NCBI RefSeq assembly: GCF_918797505.1
Contig: NC_092795.1
Span: forward strand, 30,057,131-30,121,130
DNA from: Bemisia tabaci
Taxonomy: Eukaryota > Arthropoda > Insecta > Hemiptera > Aleyrodidae
Length of the DNA stretch: 64,000 nt
Direction of reading: 5' to 3'
The translations under genes were made by a program, and so were the position numbers. The notes under the pieces are model-generated. The model saw only the letters and a list, made by a program, of their open reading frames with translations. It was not told where the DNA came from and ran no database searches. Shown here one piece after another: positions 44,028 through 56,460 of this stretch (position 1 is its first letter; each line of letters opens with the position of its first letter).

Positions 44028-47000
44028 TGGGTGCCCTACGCGGATAGACACTTTCTGCACACATGCGTTTGTTTTGCACATATGGCTTTTTCACCTTCAT
44101 TATTTTCTGCATAAACCAAATGGAAAGTACGTTTGCACTTGCTGTGCACTCGAGTTTTATACAACGACGCAAAAATCTTCGTTCCAAATTATGAGAATGG
44201 TTTCAAATGGTTTCTGATTAAAAAACTAAGGAGCTCTAAGACTCGAAATTCTGTGAGTATATTCTTCATAATCTAGGGCAAATTCACTGAAAGTTGAAAG
44301 GCATAAAGTAGTTCAATTCTTTGTCAGGAATATGATACACGATCGAAAATTCCGCAACGTGGCATGCAGTTAGGCTAATTTCGACTGAACCCGTTTAATT
44401 TTATCTTCGAAATTGAAACCCTTGCCTCTGCGGGCCCCAGCAATTGTGTGGTTGGTCCGGAGTCTGCAGGATTTACATGCCCCCCGCGTATGGTGGATCC
44501 CACGAAAGAGTCCAAATCACTTCCCTCCAACTCCCTTATAGTCGCGGTAATTTAAGCAGTCTCGCCAACTGGCCAAGGAAACCTAGTGTCCCCCACGATT
44601 CATGGGAAATTTTTGTTGGAGACTCGGCATCACTGACTTTGACTCGTCCTGCATATAGAGCGGTAATTAAAGCTACTTTTCGTGGTGGTCACCGCAGCGG
44701 CACGCAAAGTTTAAAGTTTGCTCTCGCGCGCGGATGAAAAAGTTGCCGCTGCCCGGTAGAGGAGGTCGTTTAAAGTACTTGATATGCACAACTTTTGATT
44801 AAATCGAGGCGGCTTCGCGCAAGGGACCCCACGACCCTTCGTCCCTCCCGTCTTTTATCTAGTATCAAACCCTGGAAGAAGTTAGCGACTTTGAAATAGA
44901 TTTTAAAATTACCGAGCTCCTTAAGAAAGTTTAAAAACTATCAATTTTTTTTTAATATGAAGTATTAATTGGAATAAAACCCGGGAGGGCCTTGAATATT
45001 GAGGAAAATTATACACAGATGTGTATATATCGCAGTATAATAGTCAAATCAGGTGTATTGTCGTTTGTCAAATGGTCTTGGCTGGAAGGTGGATATAATA
45101 ATTCCACCTCGGATTTGAAATTCTGAGATTGTTTCTGATTTTTGACCAGGAACTATTCCAGGTGTTACATTGTTTATCAATTCATGATTGGTTTCAGAAT
45201 TTTTAGCACTGCGTCAACTTGACATTTCTCTCAAAAATTTTCAGTGCTTCATGAATGCTTTTTGAAAAAATCAACTGGCCTTAGTATGTATATAGGTTTT
45301 GTTTTAGTATGTTGGAGTTTTTGCGCCAACGTGCGTTAAAAATTCAGCACTGAGCTGGAAAAAAAAACTCCAACATACCGACGACCCGTGCGTCCACCGC
45401 AATCAGTTTATGTATTAGTGTGGCTAGCTACCCACCCAGGTACGCACTTGCTACCGCTATGCAGAACGATTTAATGCTCGCACGGTAAAATACGATTTGA
45501 AAAATTCTGCTGCGTAAACTTTGAGAAAAATGTGCGTATTTCAATCAATCTTCCTCCTTGTAAAGCCTACCTATCATGAAATTGTCATCAAATATTCAAA
45601 TACATGCTAATCTTCGTCATAACGACAGATTGTCAGACTATAGTCTGAAAAATTTGACCATTTGCCCAGACATTTGACGTAAAACGCAAACGAAGTTTGG
45701 AATTTTATGCATAAATTAACTCAATAATCGTATCATATTTTATCGCAGAAATTTACTGATTGCAAATGACAAGATATCCGATCACATGATTTGAAGGCAA
45801 AGCCTGACTGATCTTATTTCGAGGAGGGCAGCAAAGGCACCGGACTCGATGAAAGCAACTCAATAGGAAACGAAAACATGTTTCACCAGACGATCTCTAC
45901 GTGTCTCTAACTCTACAAATGCGAATAAATCGATTTATATCGCTTTTCCATGACTTGGTACCCATAATAGCGTCTATAAGTGTCATAATCCGGTGAGGAG
46001 AATTTAGACCCGGATATCTCTTCGAGGACCGCAGCGGGAAATAAGACAGGATAACAATTAATGAGCCGGGAGAGGATTACAAGCTGGCCAACAGGGAGGA
46101 GGTTCCCTTTTCACTCACTAGGCGCGCCACGGGCGTCAGGCGCGGAGCCGTGGAGCGATCGCCTGTCATTGTTTATCGGGAACAAAACGGAGTACACCTC
46201 CGCCCTAATTACCGGGCGTTTTGTACCCAGGTAAATCTCCCCAGTATTTTCCTTGCCATCCCCTCCCTTATACCTCCTCACCCCCCGGCCCTCCTCCATG
46301 GCTTTGAAGACACGCGTTGCCAGGCTTGGACGAATTTGAAAGGACCACTCGTTTTTTTTTCTTTTTCATGTGATATTTGCGACTTCTTTTATAATAAAGA
46401 CGCGCTTGAAAACTAGAAAATAAAAAACCGAGACGGAAGAAGAAGAAGAAGAAGGAGGGGTAGAACAGAAGAAACATGAGGGGAAAAAAGTAAAGATGAG
46501 AAGAAGTAAGAACCGCGTAGATGGCTACGAATATTTATAAAAATAAATGACAGTAAAGAGAAGAATAAGTCCATTTGTAATTCAAATAAGACCGCCGCAC
46601 TGAAAAAGGGACCGTGCGGTCTAATAAATTTATAATCGAGGTGTTTCTACAGTTGTTCAGAACTTCAAAAAGTCAGAGAGAAAAGATTAATACCAGAGAG
46701 AAAGCCTGGAGCGAAAAACAAAGAGCGCCTTCAAGTGGGAATGATACAACACAGTACACCGAGGTTCGAACAGTTGTATAATTCGTAGTCTTTACGATGT
46801 TCATCAATGGCGACCATCCTCGGAAAGAACATACCTTTGTAATGGAGTACGTGAAGTTTACGTGCAAGTTTTACAAAAATTTTGGTATCTGCTGAAAGAA
46901 AAAAATAAACACCCAAAACGTAAAGCTAAACATAGCACTGGAATTTTTCCCATTTATATGCGTTTCAAACAATCGACATTTGATATGCGCCACAAAGAAT

Positions 47001-47030
47001 CGATTATTTTCACACTACTATTTGGGGATA
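44028..47030. other. No gene recognised
   Basis: Unique sequence. Near 45306-45382, GTATGTTGGAGTTTTT and AAAAACTCCAACATAC form a 16-bp stem with a ~45-base loop. A short (GAA)n run lies at about 46435-46456. Frames at 44444-44737 and 46150-46416 (+) have no recognisable domain. Confidence 0.4.
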
Positions 47031-47454
47031 AGGCCTTGTCTCCACGGGCCGTTTCACGAGATTTGTCCAAGGGAAAAATCCCACTTACGAAGTTGGGAAA
47101 AATATTGAGTTAATCAATATTTTTCCCAGTACCAAGTCTGGTCCTTTTACCCCTAGGACCCACTGAGAGAGGAAGAAGAAGTGTAAACGAATTGTGCGAT
47201 ATTTTGTTGATTACTCCATTGTTCATGTTTGTTTAGTTAAAATAATGTGTCTAATTGTCAATTGAGTGCAATTTTTATTTTAATCCCGGTTAAATACTCG
47301 ACTTAAACTAAGTTATCTTCCCACGCAAACTAGTCGCAGTATCCTATGAGCCTCATCCGGTGGAGACGGTAACTGGGAAAAATCCCAGAAGTCTCATTCC
47401 TGCGATTCGACCTTGGGACAAATCCCATGAAAACGTCCCGTGGAGACAAGGCCT
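47031..47454. mobile_element. MITE family Q, copy 2
   Basis: AGGCCTTGTCTCCACGGGCC at left and GTCCCGTGGAGACAAGGCCT at right. GGGACAAATCCCATGAAAAC near the right end mirrors a similar block at the left. Contains a perfect 15-bp hairpin at 47094-47128 (TGGGAAAAATATTGA and complement). Confidence 0.85.
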
Positions 47455-49121
47455 AATAACAGTAGAACCAACTTGCAAAAATCGCATACAAACTTTCTGA
47501 TACGAACCCACCGTAAAATCTCGGTATTCAAAACATGAGGACTCTACTTCAGATTCCATTATAGGAGGTGACTTCTAGCAATCAGATTTTGGCAACAATG
47601 GAAAGTAAGGAGGAGCTCCAAGAGGCCGGCTAATGAATTGCAGACGACGATCCAATCCGCTTTCATCTTCAGTTTCGAAACATTTCATTTGGCGGCCGGG
47701 AAAATACGGCGTTGCCATTTTACCGGATAACTCTCCGATTCTGTACAAAGCGATAACGCAAAGCGAGGAAAGTGTATTTATCAGGAATCGGCAACATTAG
47801 GAAATGCTAATGATCTCTTGCAAAGAGAGACCGTGTAATTAAGCGAACTCGCGGCAGGAAACGCCGAAAATGAATTGAAGGGAGCGGCAAGGCATGCGAG
47901 ACAAAAGCTACGAAAGTGCCGGAAAAAATAAATTGAGATGCACAGAAACTCAGAGGCGATTCTCTAAATATGATTGCCATGAACGCATCTCTGCTCCCCC
48001 ACAAATCTTTTTCCCCTCGTAATTTAAGAGAGGTGCTATGCGATCCACTGAAAATTTGCGAGGCCAGTTGATGACTACATTTACCAAATTTAGAAGAGGC
48101 TAAAAATTGGCATAAGCCTAAGTTTCTATGAAAATATTCAAAAATTTTCAAATTATGACGATTTAAAAAATGTTTGTTGAAAATTTTAAAAAATAGTATA
48201 CTAAATGTAGCAAAAATAGCATTGAAAGTTTTGATCAAATGGGACAAAGAGACGCCTATAAGTTCATTTCTTCAACTGAATTTTCGTCTTTTTTTGCTTA
48301 GTAAAATATCCCATAATTTTTACCTTTGATGAAGCGAAAGTGACATAGCTTTTAAACCTAGCATTAAATTTTTAAATATAATTTTCTTGAATTAGTTTGG
48401 GATTTACAGAAAGTTGATTTAAAAACCACGTTTACGTCTTGATTTTGAGATCGCTTCGCTCTTCAAATTTGCACGATATACTAAACACATTTTGGTAGTT
48501 GGTCAAAATTAAAGTGTATTTTAACAAGGTAACAAACAATAATTGATGCAAAATAGAATACACGAAATGTACATTAGGCGCAATCCAGGATCGCATAACT
48601 CGAGCTAGAAGTCAACGGTTGAGGACTGCGCAAACTTTTGTCAAGCAAGGCCGCTTCAAAGGTCATAAATTATGGATGGCGTTTCAATATGCATGCGGCG
48701 TTCTCATGGAGAGGCGGGCAAGTTCTCTGGGTCTCCTTTTTAAGCCACCTCAACTAATTATTATCGTCAATGAGTTTCCCCTCCATGAAACTTTGGCCTG
48801 TGCGAAACAAAGAAGCTCCAGAGCACGATTTAGTTTCATGAAAACCTGTAAGTAAAAAAGACAGTGTTTTACAAGAGGTGCTTGAGTAAATTTTTTCATG
48901 TCCATTTCTTTTGCAATAAACAAAGTAATATCAGTAAGTAAAAAATACAGGTGCCAAAAGGACTTTTTTGACATAAAATTTCCTCGATGCTTCTTAGGTG
49001 CATACTATTGATCAAGTTTTGTTTCACAATGAAAATTAGAGAAAGAGCGCGAGAAATACTCAATAAAAAAGCCAATTTGTACACTACTGTAACTGTTAAT
49101 ATTATCATCATAAGATTGATA
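47455..49121. other. No gene recognised
   Basis: AT-rich. The 146-codon minus-strand frame at 47807-48247 is the longest here; its translation is not recognisable and lies in ordinary intron sequence. Confidence 0.4.
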
Positions 49122-49229
49122 AATGGACTGCATTTTGCAATTTGGAGCTATAAATTCTGGCTCATCTGAAAAAACACTTATGTGCATGGGGAAACTAATG
49201 GCACATACGTTGTTTTTAAACCGGGTCGG
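49122..49229 (+). repeat. Dispersed repeat S, copy 3
   Basis: ATGGACTGCATTTTGCAATT, TTCTGGCTCATCTGAAAAAA, CACTTATGTGCATGGGGAAA, CTAATGGCACATACGTTGTT. The clearest copy of this family in the window. Confidence 0.65.
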
Positions 49230-50131
49230 AATTTATTGTTCCAAATTGCTAAATATAGTCCAAATATCGTAGTTAGTAAAGAGCTTGCTCTGATTAAGCC
49301 AATAAATGCGCAGCTAATATTAGCCTTTCACATATTTTGTCAGATAAATGCTAATTTATCTTAATGTCCCAGTCTGGCGATGAAATTAATCTTCTAAAAC
49401 TAAAACCCTAGAAAGCCACCCTAGATCCCTCCATTTTGTCTACTTCCAATTTCTTTTAAAGGCAAAGACGAAAGACGAATACGTATTGAAAAATATCTCA
49501 TAATTGTTTCCCATGAACTCAGGCCAATCCTCTGATACAAGCACACATTCGGCAGTGTTCGTCAAACAAAAGGGGGGGGGGCTCTTTGTTTATGTTTTAT
49601 TTGTATAATAAAAATATTTGTCATTAAATACAAAGGTAAAACTCTCCCGCAATCCATAATTCGACCAACGGATGGATCAAAGCCTCTGACACGAAGAGAC
49701 GGCCGATTCAATTCACAGGGAATGCCACTGCTGGGCGAATTACCATATTAATAGAATTATCCCAACTAAAAACGGAGAAAAAAAGCACAGAGTTAACTTC
49801 TGCGTTGTTTATTTCAGCCGATGTGTGGTTCGTACGCTGTCCTTTCCTCCGCTGGGCTAATTTAAACGCGGTTTTCAATTCTAAACGACCCACAGAAAGA
49901 CAGCTTATCATTGTTGCCATGTTGACGAAGAGAGATTTTTCCCTGTTGGTCGGTTTATCTGGATGATACATCCACGAGGAAAGTCACAAAAGTATCTCGA
50001 CTACGAAGTGTCTAAATCTTCCCCGTTTTTTACCTCCTCTGCCATGCACGGTGAAAACTCCATCTAGCTCTGTCAGACCCTCTCCATCTCCTAAGGCGTA
50101 ACATTACGCACGGAAGTGGGGTAGGTGATAG
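49230..50131. other. No gene recognised
   Basis: Unique sequence with a G run near 49571-49580; no coding signal. Confidence 0.4.
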
Positions 50132-50338
50132 TATGCGTTTCACGCCAACTGGCCGACTGCACGGATTTGGCGCAATGCGAGAAGTATTCATGCAGTCTTG
50201 TAGGCGCTAATATGGGCTTTGCGCCGACCTGTTGTTTGGCGCAATGCGTGAAGCGCTTCTGAAGCATTCCTAAAGTCTTACAGGCGCTAATATACGTTTA
50301 ACACCGCCGGTCGCACTGTGTTTGGCGCGATTATTTGA
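50132..50338 (+). repeat. ~80-bp tandem repeat (J units)
   Basis: Units start at 50132 (TATGCGTTTCACGCC), 50211 (TATGGGCTTTGCGCC) and 50291 (TATACGTTTAACACC), the last partial. Each full unit contains TTTGGCGCAATGCG-GAAG and GTCTT-AGGCGCTAATAT. The same unit makes the hairpins at 16345 and 40178. Confidence 0.8.
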
Positions 50339-50394
50339 ACTCGCGTTAGAATAATCACAGCATCGAATAATGGTGCTTAAAAGGCATTCATTAC

Positions 50395-50460
50395 GACGCC
50401 GTATGAGCAATCCAACGTTGCTTCGTTTCTTTCGATCAAATAATTTTTCGGAGAAAAGTT
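50395..50460 (+). mobile_element. MITE family A, fragment
   Basis: ACGACGCCGTATGAGCAATC, CAACGTTGCTTCGTTTCTTT recalls the region just inside the family A left end. No matching right end. Confidence 0.4.
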
Positions 50461-50639
50461 AGGGAAGTTCTTTCTATCCACGACCATTATTCAATCTTTT
50501 CTCATTTATCGTCAGTAGGGAAGACTTGTCAACAAACTAACCTAAACTAGCGTTAACATAAAAATGCGTCTATTTTCCAACTGCTTCCTGTTTTGCCAAC
50601 CTTTTATTTTAAATTAACTTCATTTTCATTCGCGCATTC

Positions 50640-50826
50640 CACTGGTAAAAGAAACCTCTTGGTTCAAGAGTGCAGTTTCTTGTCGCCGGATTTAAGAGTC
50701 TGACTCTTGTTTCAATGCAAAATCCGCTTGAAACAAGAGTTCAAGACTCTTAAATCCGGCGACAAGAAACTGCACTCTTAAGTCAATGCACCGCGGCATT
50801 GGTCCGAGAGGTTTTTTTTACCAGTG
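50640..50826. mobile_element. MITE family C relative, TC duplication
   Basis: CACTGGTAAAAGAAACCTCT at left, GAGAGGTTTTTTTTACCAGTG at right; GTGCAGTTTCTTGTCGCCGG and TTAAATCCGGCGACAAGAAA, CTGCACTC fold back. TC flanks both ends (50638-50639, 50827-50828). Confidence 0.85.
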
Positions 50827-50941
50827 TCCTGTAGCAGATGTTGAGGTTTCTATTCGCGCAATCCTTGTGGTTTTTTCAGGCAATCCTCACATATTTTCTT
50901 AGACTTTTCGCGCAATCCTGGATTACCGACAAGGGGAAAGG

Positions 50942-51106
50942 CAGTGGCGTGGCGTGAATTGCGATGTATCGATTGTTATGCCATTTTAACCCATGGTAAA
51001 GAATCGATTTTTAAGGTGTTCGCTGCGAACACCCTGTCTATCGATCCTTTTTTATAGGTTTAAATGGCATAACAATCGATACATCGCAATTCACGCCACG
51101 CCACTG
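50942..51106. mobile_element. Palindromic MITE N (CAGTGGCGTGGCG ends)
   Basis: CAGTGGCGTGGCGTGAATTG, CGATGTATCGATTGTTATGC at left, exact complement at right; a second small palindrome GGTGTTCGCTGCGAACACC sits in the centre. CAGTG ends suggest hAT, but the flanks (GGGAAAGG, AAAGGGGG) are too G-rich to call a duplication. Confidence 0.85.
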
Positions 51107-52536
51107 AAAGGGGGGGGGGGGTCAAAAATCGGGAAAAGTGCGTTACGTAATACTTGCACGGCTCCATACGATTGAACTTTTTTTCCAGTGTGTAGAATCA
51201 AAACCCTGCATGGCTCACGTGAGGGGATCACTCAAGTTATAAAGGGCTTTCACGCAATCAAACCCAAAAAGGTATTGTCCAGCTCGGCGGTTTGCTCGTC
51301 CCTTCGCATCGCGGTTGTCAATGGCCTCAATGAATCGAGCCCTGTCCGTAAACGCTCACGTCACGAGTTAAAATAAAAACAGCGAAAGCCCACTTCCGAC
51401 GCTCAATGGCCGCCGTGAAAAATGAGTCCCAACGCCGATTGACAGACTGACGTCCGAACCACGTGGGCTTCGCGAGGTGCTTGCCAAGTTTGGCACTACG
51501 AAGCGTCTTAAACAACGATCGAGCGTTTTTCTCTTTTTTTCGAATAGACCTAATCGCCGAACCTCGTGATCTCCGGAGATCGTTATAAACGAGAGGAACT
51601 ACGGCTTAAAAGTTCTTGAAGCTGAGGCTCTTTGTAGAAATCCCGGTCATCTTCCAGGCTCTTCGTGTGGGGAGAGTGTTTAATTTCGATTTGTTGAGAG
51701 ACACTTTGACAAAGAGGTTCATTTACGATCCAATATAAGCTTTTGCAAAATTTATTCGACAGGAAAATAAATTGTAAGAGGATTTTTCTCACCAGGTACT
51801 CTCGCCTGATCGTTCTCTGTGGGTTTCAAGTAGTGTACTCACGTGGTTTAACTTTGACGTTTTTGAATTTTGCACATGAACACACACCCACATAAACAAA
51901 GCAATTCATCACGAATACCGAAGTTTCTTCAAAGTCAAATTAATATAACTCAGCTTAAGGATAATCTATCACTTTCATGTGGTTCCATTTTTTGCAACAT
52001 TTGGTGGTCAAGAAGGGCAACATGTCAAAAATAAAGTTGGTAGGTATTCATTTATTCAAAAAAGGAGAGAAGACGTAGGTTGGGAGGGGTAATCGCATCC
52101 TCCAGATTCGGTGTAATGTGAATCTAGTCCGTTGCGGTCAATTTCAATGGATTTGATGAAATTTTGCGCTTTCTCCTACGTGTAGGAAATGCATCCTCTC
52201 CCAAAATTTAGCTCTCATGACGTCCCTGGTAGAAGTGAAATATGAGAGGAAATTTGGCAACATTTAATAGGGGATGATTCATTTTTACGATATGATCCGT
52301 ATCTACGTCTAAACTAGAATTTCTTTTTTGCAGACGATTTTCTTAATTAATTCTAATCATCATGAATTAATCATAATTTTGAACTTTTTTCAGACGTTTT
52401 TTGTCCAGTTATTGGCTTTTAAAAGCCGGGATTTTCGAAAAAATAACCCCCATAAATTGAATGTTTATAATTGAAACTGCCCAAAATTTCAAAAATTGAT
52501 GCAGACTGATAGAGATTCAGCCGCTCTGTTCGCCCA
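51107..52536. other. No gene recognised
   Basis: A G run at about 51109-51121, then TTTTTTTCCAGTG at 51178-51190, which is a lone family C-type right end. Remaining sequence is unique without coding signal. Confidence 0.4.
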
Positions 52537-52767
52537 CACTGGAAAAAAAACACACATTGGATCTAGAGTCCAGACTCTTGAAAACATTTACAAGAAAAAG
52601 GACTCTTGATTCAAGCAGATTTAAGCTTAAATCAAAAGGAAATCCGCTCAAATTAAGAGGCTTGGTTCTTGATTTAAACTTAAATCTGATTGAATCAAGA
52701 GTATTTTTTCTTGTCGATGTTTTCAAGAGTTTGGACTCTAGATCCAATGTGTTTTTTTTTTCCAGTG
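52537..52767. mobile_element. MITE family C, CA duplication
   Basis: CACTGGAAAAAAAACACACA, TTGGATCTAGAGTCCAGACT at left; GAGTTTGGACTCTAGATCCA, ATGTGTTTTTTTTTTCCAGTG at right. CA flanks both ends (52535-52536, 52768-52769). The two ~75-codon frames on opposite strands arise because the element is a palindrome. Confidence 0.9.
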
Positions 52768-54031
52768 CATGTAATAACTAAGATATGAGCAGAATTTTGG
52801 CAATGGCTCATATGAGACGGTTCGTCTTCACCGGGCATGATTCGTATTCGCTTCCAAATTTGAATTTTCTTTGCGCAGGAAATCTCGCCGAGTCTGAATT
52901 CTACTCATTATGAACTAATGCGGAGTCCCTTTTGATCGCGACGAGGGTAAATCACTGTCAACCGGGATGTAGACGCGAGACGAGCGGACAAAACGTCGCC
53001 CCTCCGTCTGAAGGGCATAACTGCACTTTCGAGATGAGCTCTTACATTCGTCCAACTCAACGCGTTTCGGAACTCACGTCAAAATGAACTTACGTCTTTG
53101 CACGTGGGAGATGATGAAAAACGGCAAGTGCGATGGGAACGCGCGTCGACGAAAGGAGCCCCATTCAGGGCCCACGAGGGAAGGTCTTTAATCCCTCAAA
53201 AATAATTAGTGGCACAAGCTACTAATTGGGCGAGGCAGTTCCAAGAGAGCAGCGTGCGTTTTAGCTCCCAGCTCCCTGACCCTGTAAAAAGGCCCTTGCC
53301 CCCCCCCCTTTCATCCCTGGACTCTCCCGGGCTTAAAAGAATTAAAAATGGCTCAGCAGTAAATAACTTCATCATATTTCTCCTGCTACCTTGTATGCGC
53401 GCCAATGCTAATGCAACACACCTTTCCACGATGAGTCGGGTCTTAGGTGTGCACATTTTGATGAAGTACGAGCAGGTTTGATTCAATCGTAGAAAGAGTG
53501 TAATTAGACTAATGGTCGTTAAGCACAATTGTTTTAAATAATGAGTGAGTACACCTAAGGTGAATCCAATAAGCAAGGTTTAAAGCGATGTGTGCGGACA
53601 CCACTTCGATTAATGACACATTAGAAGTTTTATACTGGATTTATTTTTAAAAAAAAAGTCGGAGCGATAGGACGTATATCAATGCCTTACGAGTGTACGA
53701 TTACATTTTAAAGTCAGTCTAAAAATGAAGTCAAACTTCGGCCGAAAAAATATCATGGATCAGCAAGGCTTCGATGGAAGAAATATTTTCGGTGGTACGC
53801 TGGACTTGGGTTACCTAACTTTAAAATTTATTTATTGTACCCTTACGTTGTAAACCAACCTCTTGTCGATTCAATTTTCTCGAATTGACCCTAAGCAAAA
53901 ACTTATATTTGGTCGTACCTCTGATTGTGAGTGGTGACGATGTAAATGTACGAACCCAATGTACTCTAAATTCAGCTTTAACGGGGAACATTCTTAAATT
54001 ATTCAACTCTCAAAAATGAAAGGACGTCATT
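52768..54031. other. No gene recognised
   Basis: Unique, partly GC-rich (about 52980-53340, with a C run near 53299). The 126-codon minus-strand frame at 53196-53576 is not recognisable. Confidence 0.4.
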
Positions 54032-54285
54032 CTACCGTGCTGCTAAAAACTTATGAGCATTCGAACACTGATACCTATTTTGTTTTACTGATAAATCATT
54101 AACATTCCAAGAAAGTTGTGAATATTTTTCCCTGAAATTGTCAGATATTTTAGAACTAATTGCAAAATAAATTCTCTGACAAAGTGAAGAATAATATTCA
54201 CGAACCCATAAAATTCGTATTTTATAATGGGATTTTTAGCGAAATTTGGCTACATGCTCGTAAGTAACGTCATTAGGCGAGACAT
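54032..54285. mobile_element. MITE family A, strongly decayed
   Basis: CTACCGTGCTGCTAAAAACT, TATGAGCATTCGAACACTGA at left; GAAATTTGGCTACATGCTCG near 54241 recalls the right end. Interior TCAGATATTTTAGA also fits. Right terminus not clear. Confidence 0.5.
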
Positions 54286-54532
54286 AACGATTTCTAGTCG
54301 TCTCCTCCCTCCAAATCATTGAATTCCCTAATTCATTCCATATTTCGTCTGAGTCCGGTCCGAGTTATAGCTAGGTATCCACAGGGTCAAAATTTATCGT
54401 TTCTCTACCAGGTAACAACGTAAATGCAATGAATTTATGGATGAAGAAAGTAGGAAAAAAATGCGTGTCTCCGACTGTGCGACGTTGCAATTCACTGCCT
54501 CTGTTTTATTTTTTAAGAGAAAAACTGACCAA

Positions 54533-54803
54533 CAATTGGATTGCATTTTGCAAAAAGGAACCACTAGCATTGCAATGATGCTAAGATTGTGCAACTTAAT
54601 GTTTTGCAATAAAATTGCGGAAATCGTGAAAAACTATGAAATTTAGATGGTAATTGTTGTCTTAAATTTACAGTTTTTAGCGAGTAAAATAGAAACTATG
54701 AATTGATAATCAGGTTTCCCTCCAAGACAAAAGAAGTTGCACAATCTTAGCAACATTGCAATGCTAGTGGTTCCTTTTTGCAAAATGCAATCCAATCTGT
54801 CCT
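54533..54803. mobile_element. Foldback element, ~72-bp arms
   Basis: TTGGATTGCATTTTGCAAAA, AGGAACCACTAGCATTGCAA at 54535-54606 and the complement GTTGCACAATCTTAGCAACA, TTGCAATGCTAGTGGTTCCT at 54732-54803. Central spacer ~125 bp. The 69-codon frame at 54437-54646 runs through the left arm and is not a gene. Confidence 0.8.
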
Positions 54804-56160
54804 AAATTTTTCTGTGAATTTTCCTCATTCATCCTAAACAGTTTACAGAAAATTTGAAGGAGACATTTTGGGTTGTTTCCCTTTAAAAAAATGAATCATC
54901 ATAGGATATTTTTAAAAGCTGCGTTGGACATCCGCATTCCCGACTTGAGCCATCTTTGTGTATTTATTGATAGTAAAGGCATCGAAAAGAGATTCCATGG
55001 AATGATGCAACCTCTGAATCAGTCCGCTCGGAGCCATTTAACGAGACCTTTCGGCAATGGCGACCGGGAGATGATCCAAGGCGACCGTGCGTTGATTGTA
55101 GGTCATCCTTGAGGAAAATATGAAATCCTGCGGAGAGGAATGTGTAGTAAATAAGGGAAGAGTGCTCCTCATTTTCCTTGATTAATTAAACTGACAAGAG
55201 AATGGCGGCAGCGGGCCACTGGAGCCGGAACAAGCTGATCCTTTACATAAATTACTTAACCCACTTTTATTAAGCAGCGGGTAGGGGGTGCGCGGGGCTG
55301 GATCCCCCTATTGTGCCCCTCTGAGGCCGTCTCGTAAATTATTCCCGATCAGAGATCAAGCTAATGGTGTGCGCCGAATGAGAGCCTCAAATCCGAATGG
55401 AATCGTGCGAGATGGAAACGGGAAATGTTTTCGAGGAGTGTTGCGCCGAAATTTTTGAGTCGCATCAAACAGTTCATGAAGTTATTTCTCAGACGAAGAT
55501 TTTTACTCGAAAATTAAGTTTTACGAGAGAACTGTTGGGAATGTTCTCCCTAAAGATTACAAAAAAAATCAGCGAAAGTTTGGAAGAAATAAAGGCACTC
55601 TCCTGTAAAAAAAATAGCTTTCGTTATTCATTTGTTTTGCTTAAAAGCAAAACGTGATCTTTGATAGTGGTTCATACCCAAACACACCATCTTCTCTATT
55701 TCATTGACCTGCAGATAATGTTGATAAATGTTGTGTTTAGAATTGCCAGTTTTCGTCAACCGAAAGTTGCCGCGAGTTAGCGTTTTTTGCTTCTTGATTT
55801 GGTGACTGGAAACTGACCAGGTAGTCAGACGCGCGCAATTTGAAGAAGCGTGATCCAAACTGCGCAAATTGTTATGCCTTAAGGAGTTGATTTCAGACTT
55901 CTATAATGTTACCAACGTGATCTTTGTGCCCCTCAAAAATCTATTCACACGTCTAAATCTCTAGCGTACAGCAGACTCATTAGCGGGTGTTTTTGCGTAT
56001 GCTTGATTATACAAGAACTCATCTTGCAATTGTGTGATTCTTCTCATTTTCTTTAAATCTTCAGCCTCTTTTCTTTAGCTTTGTTACATAAGTAGGCATC
56101 ATAAAAAAATTACGTTCTCGACAATGTTGAGGATACATATTTCAGTCCGATAATTTTGAC
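54804..56160. other. No gene recognised
   Basis: Unique sequence; GC-rich near 55010-55400. Frames at 54873-55112 and 55397-55657 (+) are not recognisable and do not continue the sGC reading. Confidence 0.4.
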
Positions 56161-56238
56161 AGCTGTCATTCATATGGCTTTGCCAATACCAAAAGCACTT
56201 CTCCTTTTGGGCGCGAGGTTCGATCCCTCGCCAAGCAG

Positions 56239-56280
<42 letters not shown>
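56161..56280 (+). repeat. tRNA-like T arm followed by T40
   Basis: GCGAGG-TTCGATC-CCTCGC (56213-56231) is a perfect 6-bp T stem with a standard 7-base loop, and GGTTCGATCCC is a good RNA polymerase III B box. The 5' half is not a convincing tRNA. Forty consecutive T follow at 56241-56280. Best read as a tRNA-derived SINE relic. Confidence 0.5.
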
Positions 56281-56283
<3 letters not shown>

Positions 56284-56460
56284 GTTCTCTTTTATGTTTT
56301 ATTTGACTGGAAAAGTATGGACAACTAGATGACCTCCTTCTGCCACTGACAATGAGAAAAGCGCTTTCCAACGCAATTGCGTTGGAACGTCTTTTTTCCT
56401 CTTCGCTTGTTGTCATGGAATTCTCCGAACTTTTTTCATAATCGCATTTTCCTTAAAAGT

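Noticed and set aside
50132..50338. CRISPR-like array
   Set aside because: Units are ~80 bp, adjacent without spacers, and the genome is eukaryotic.
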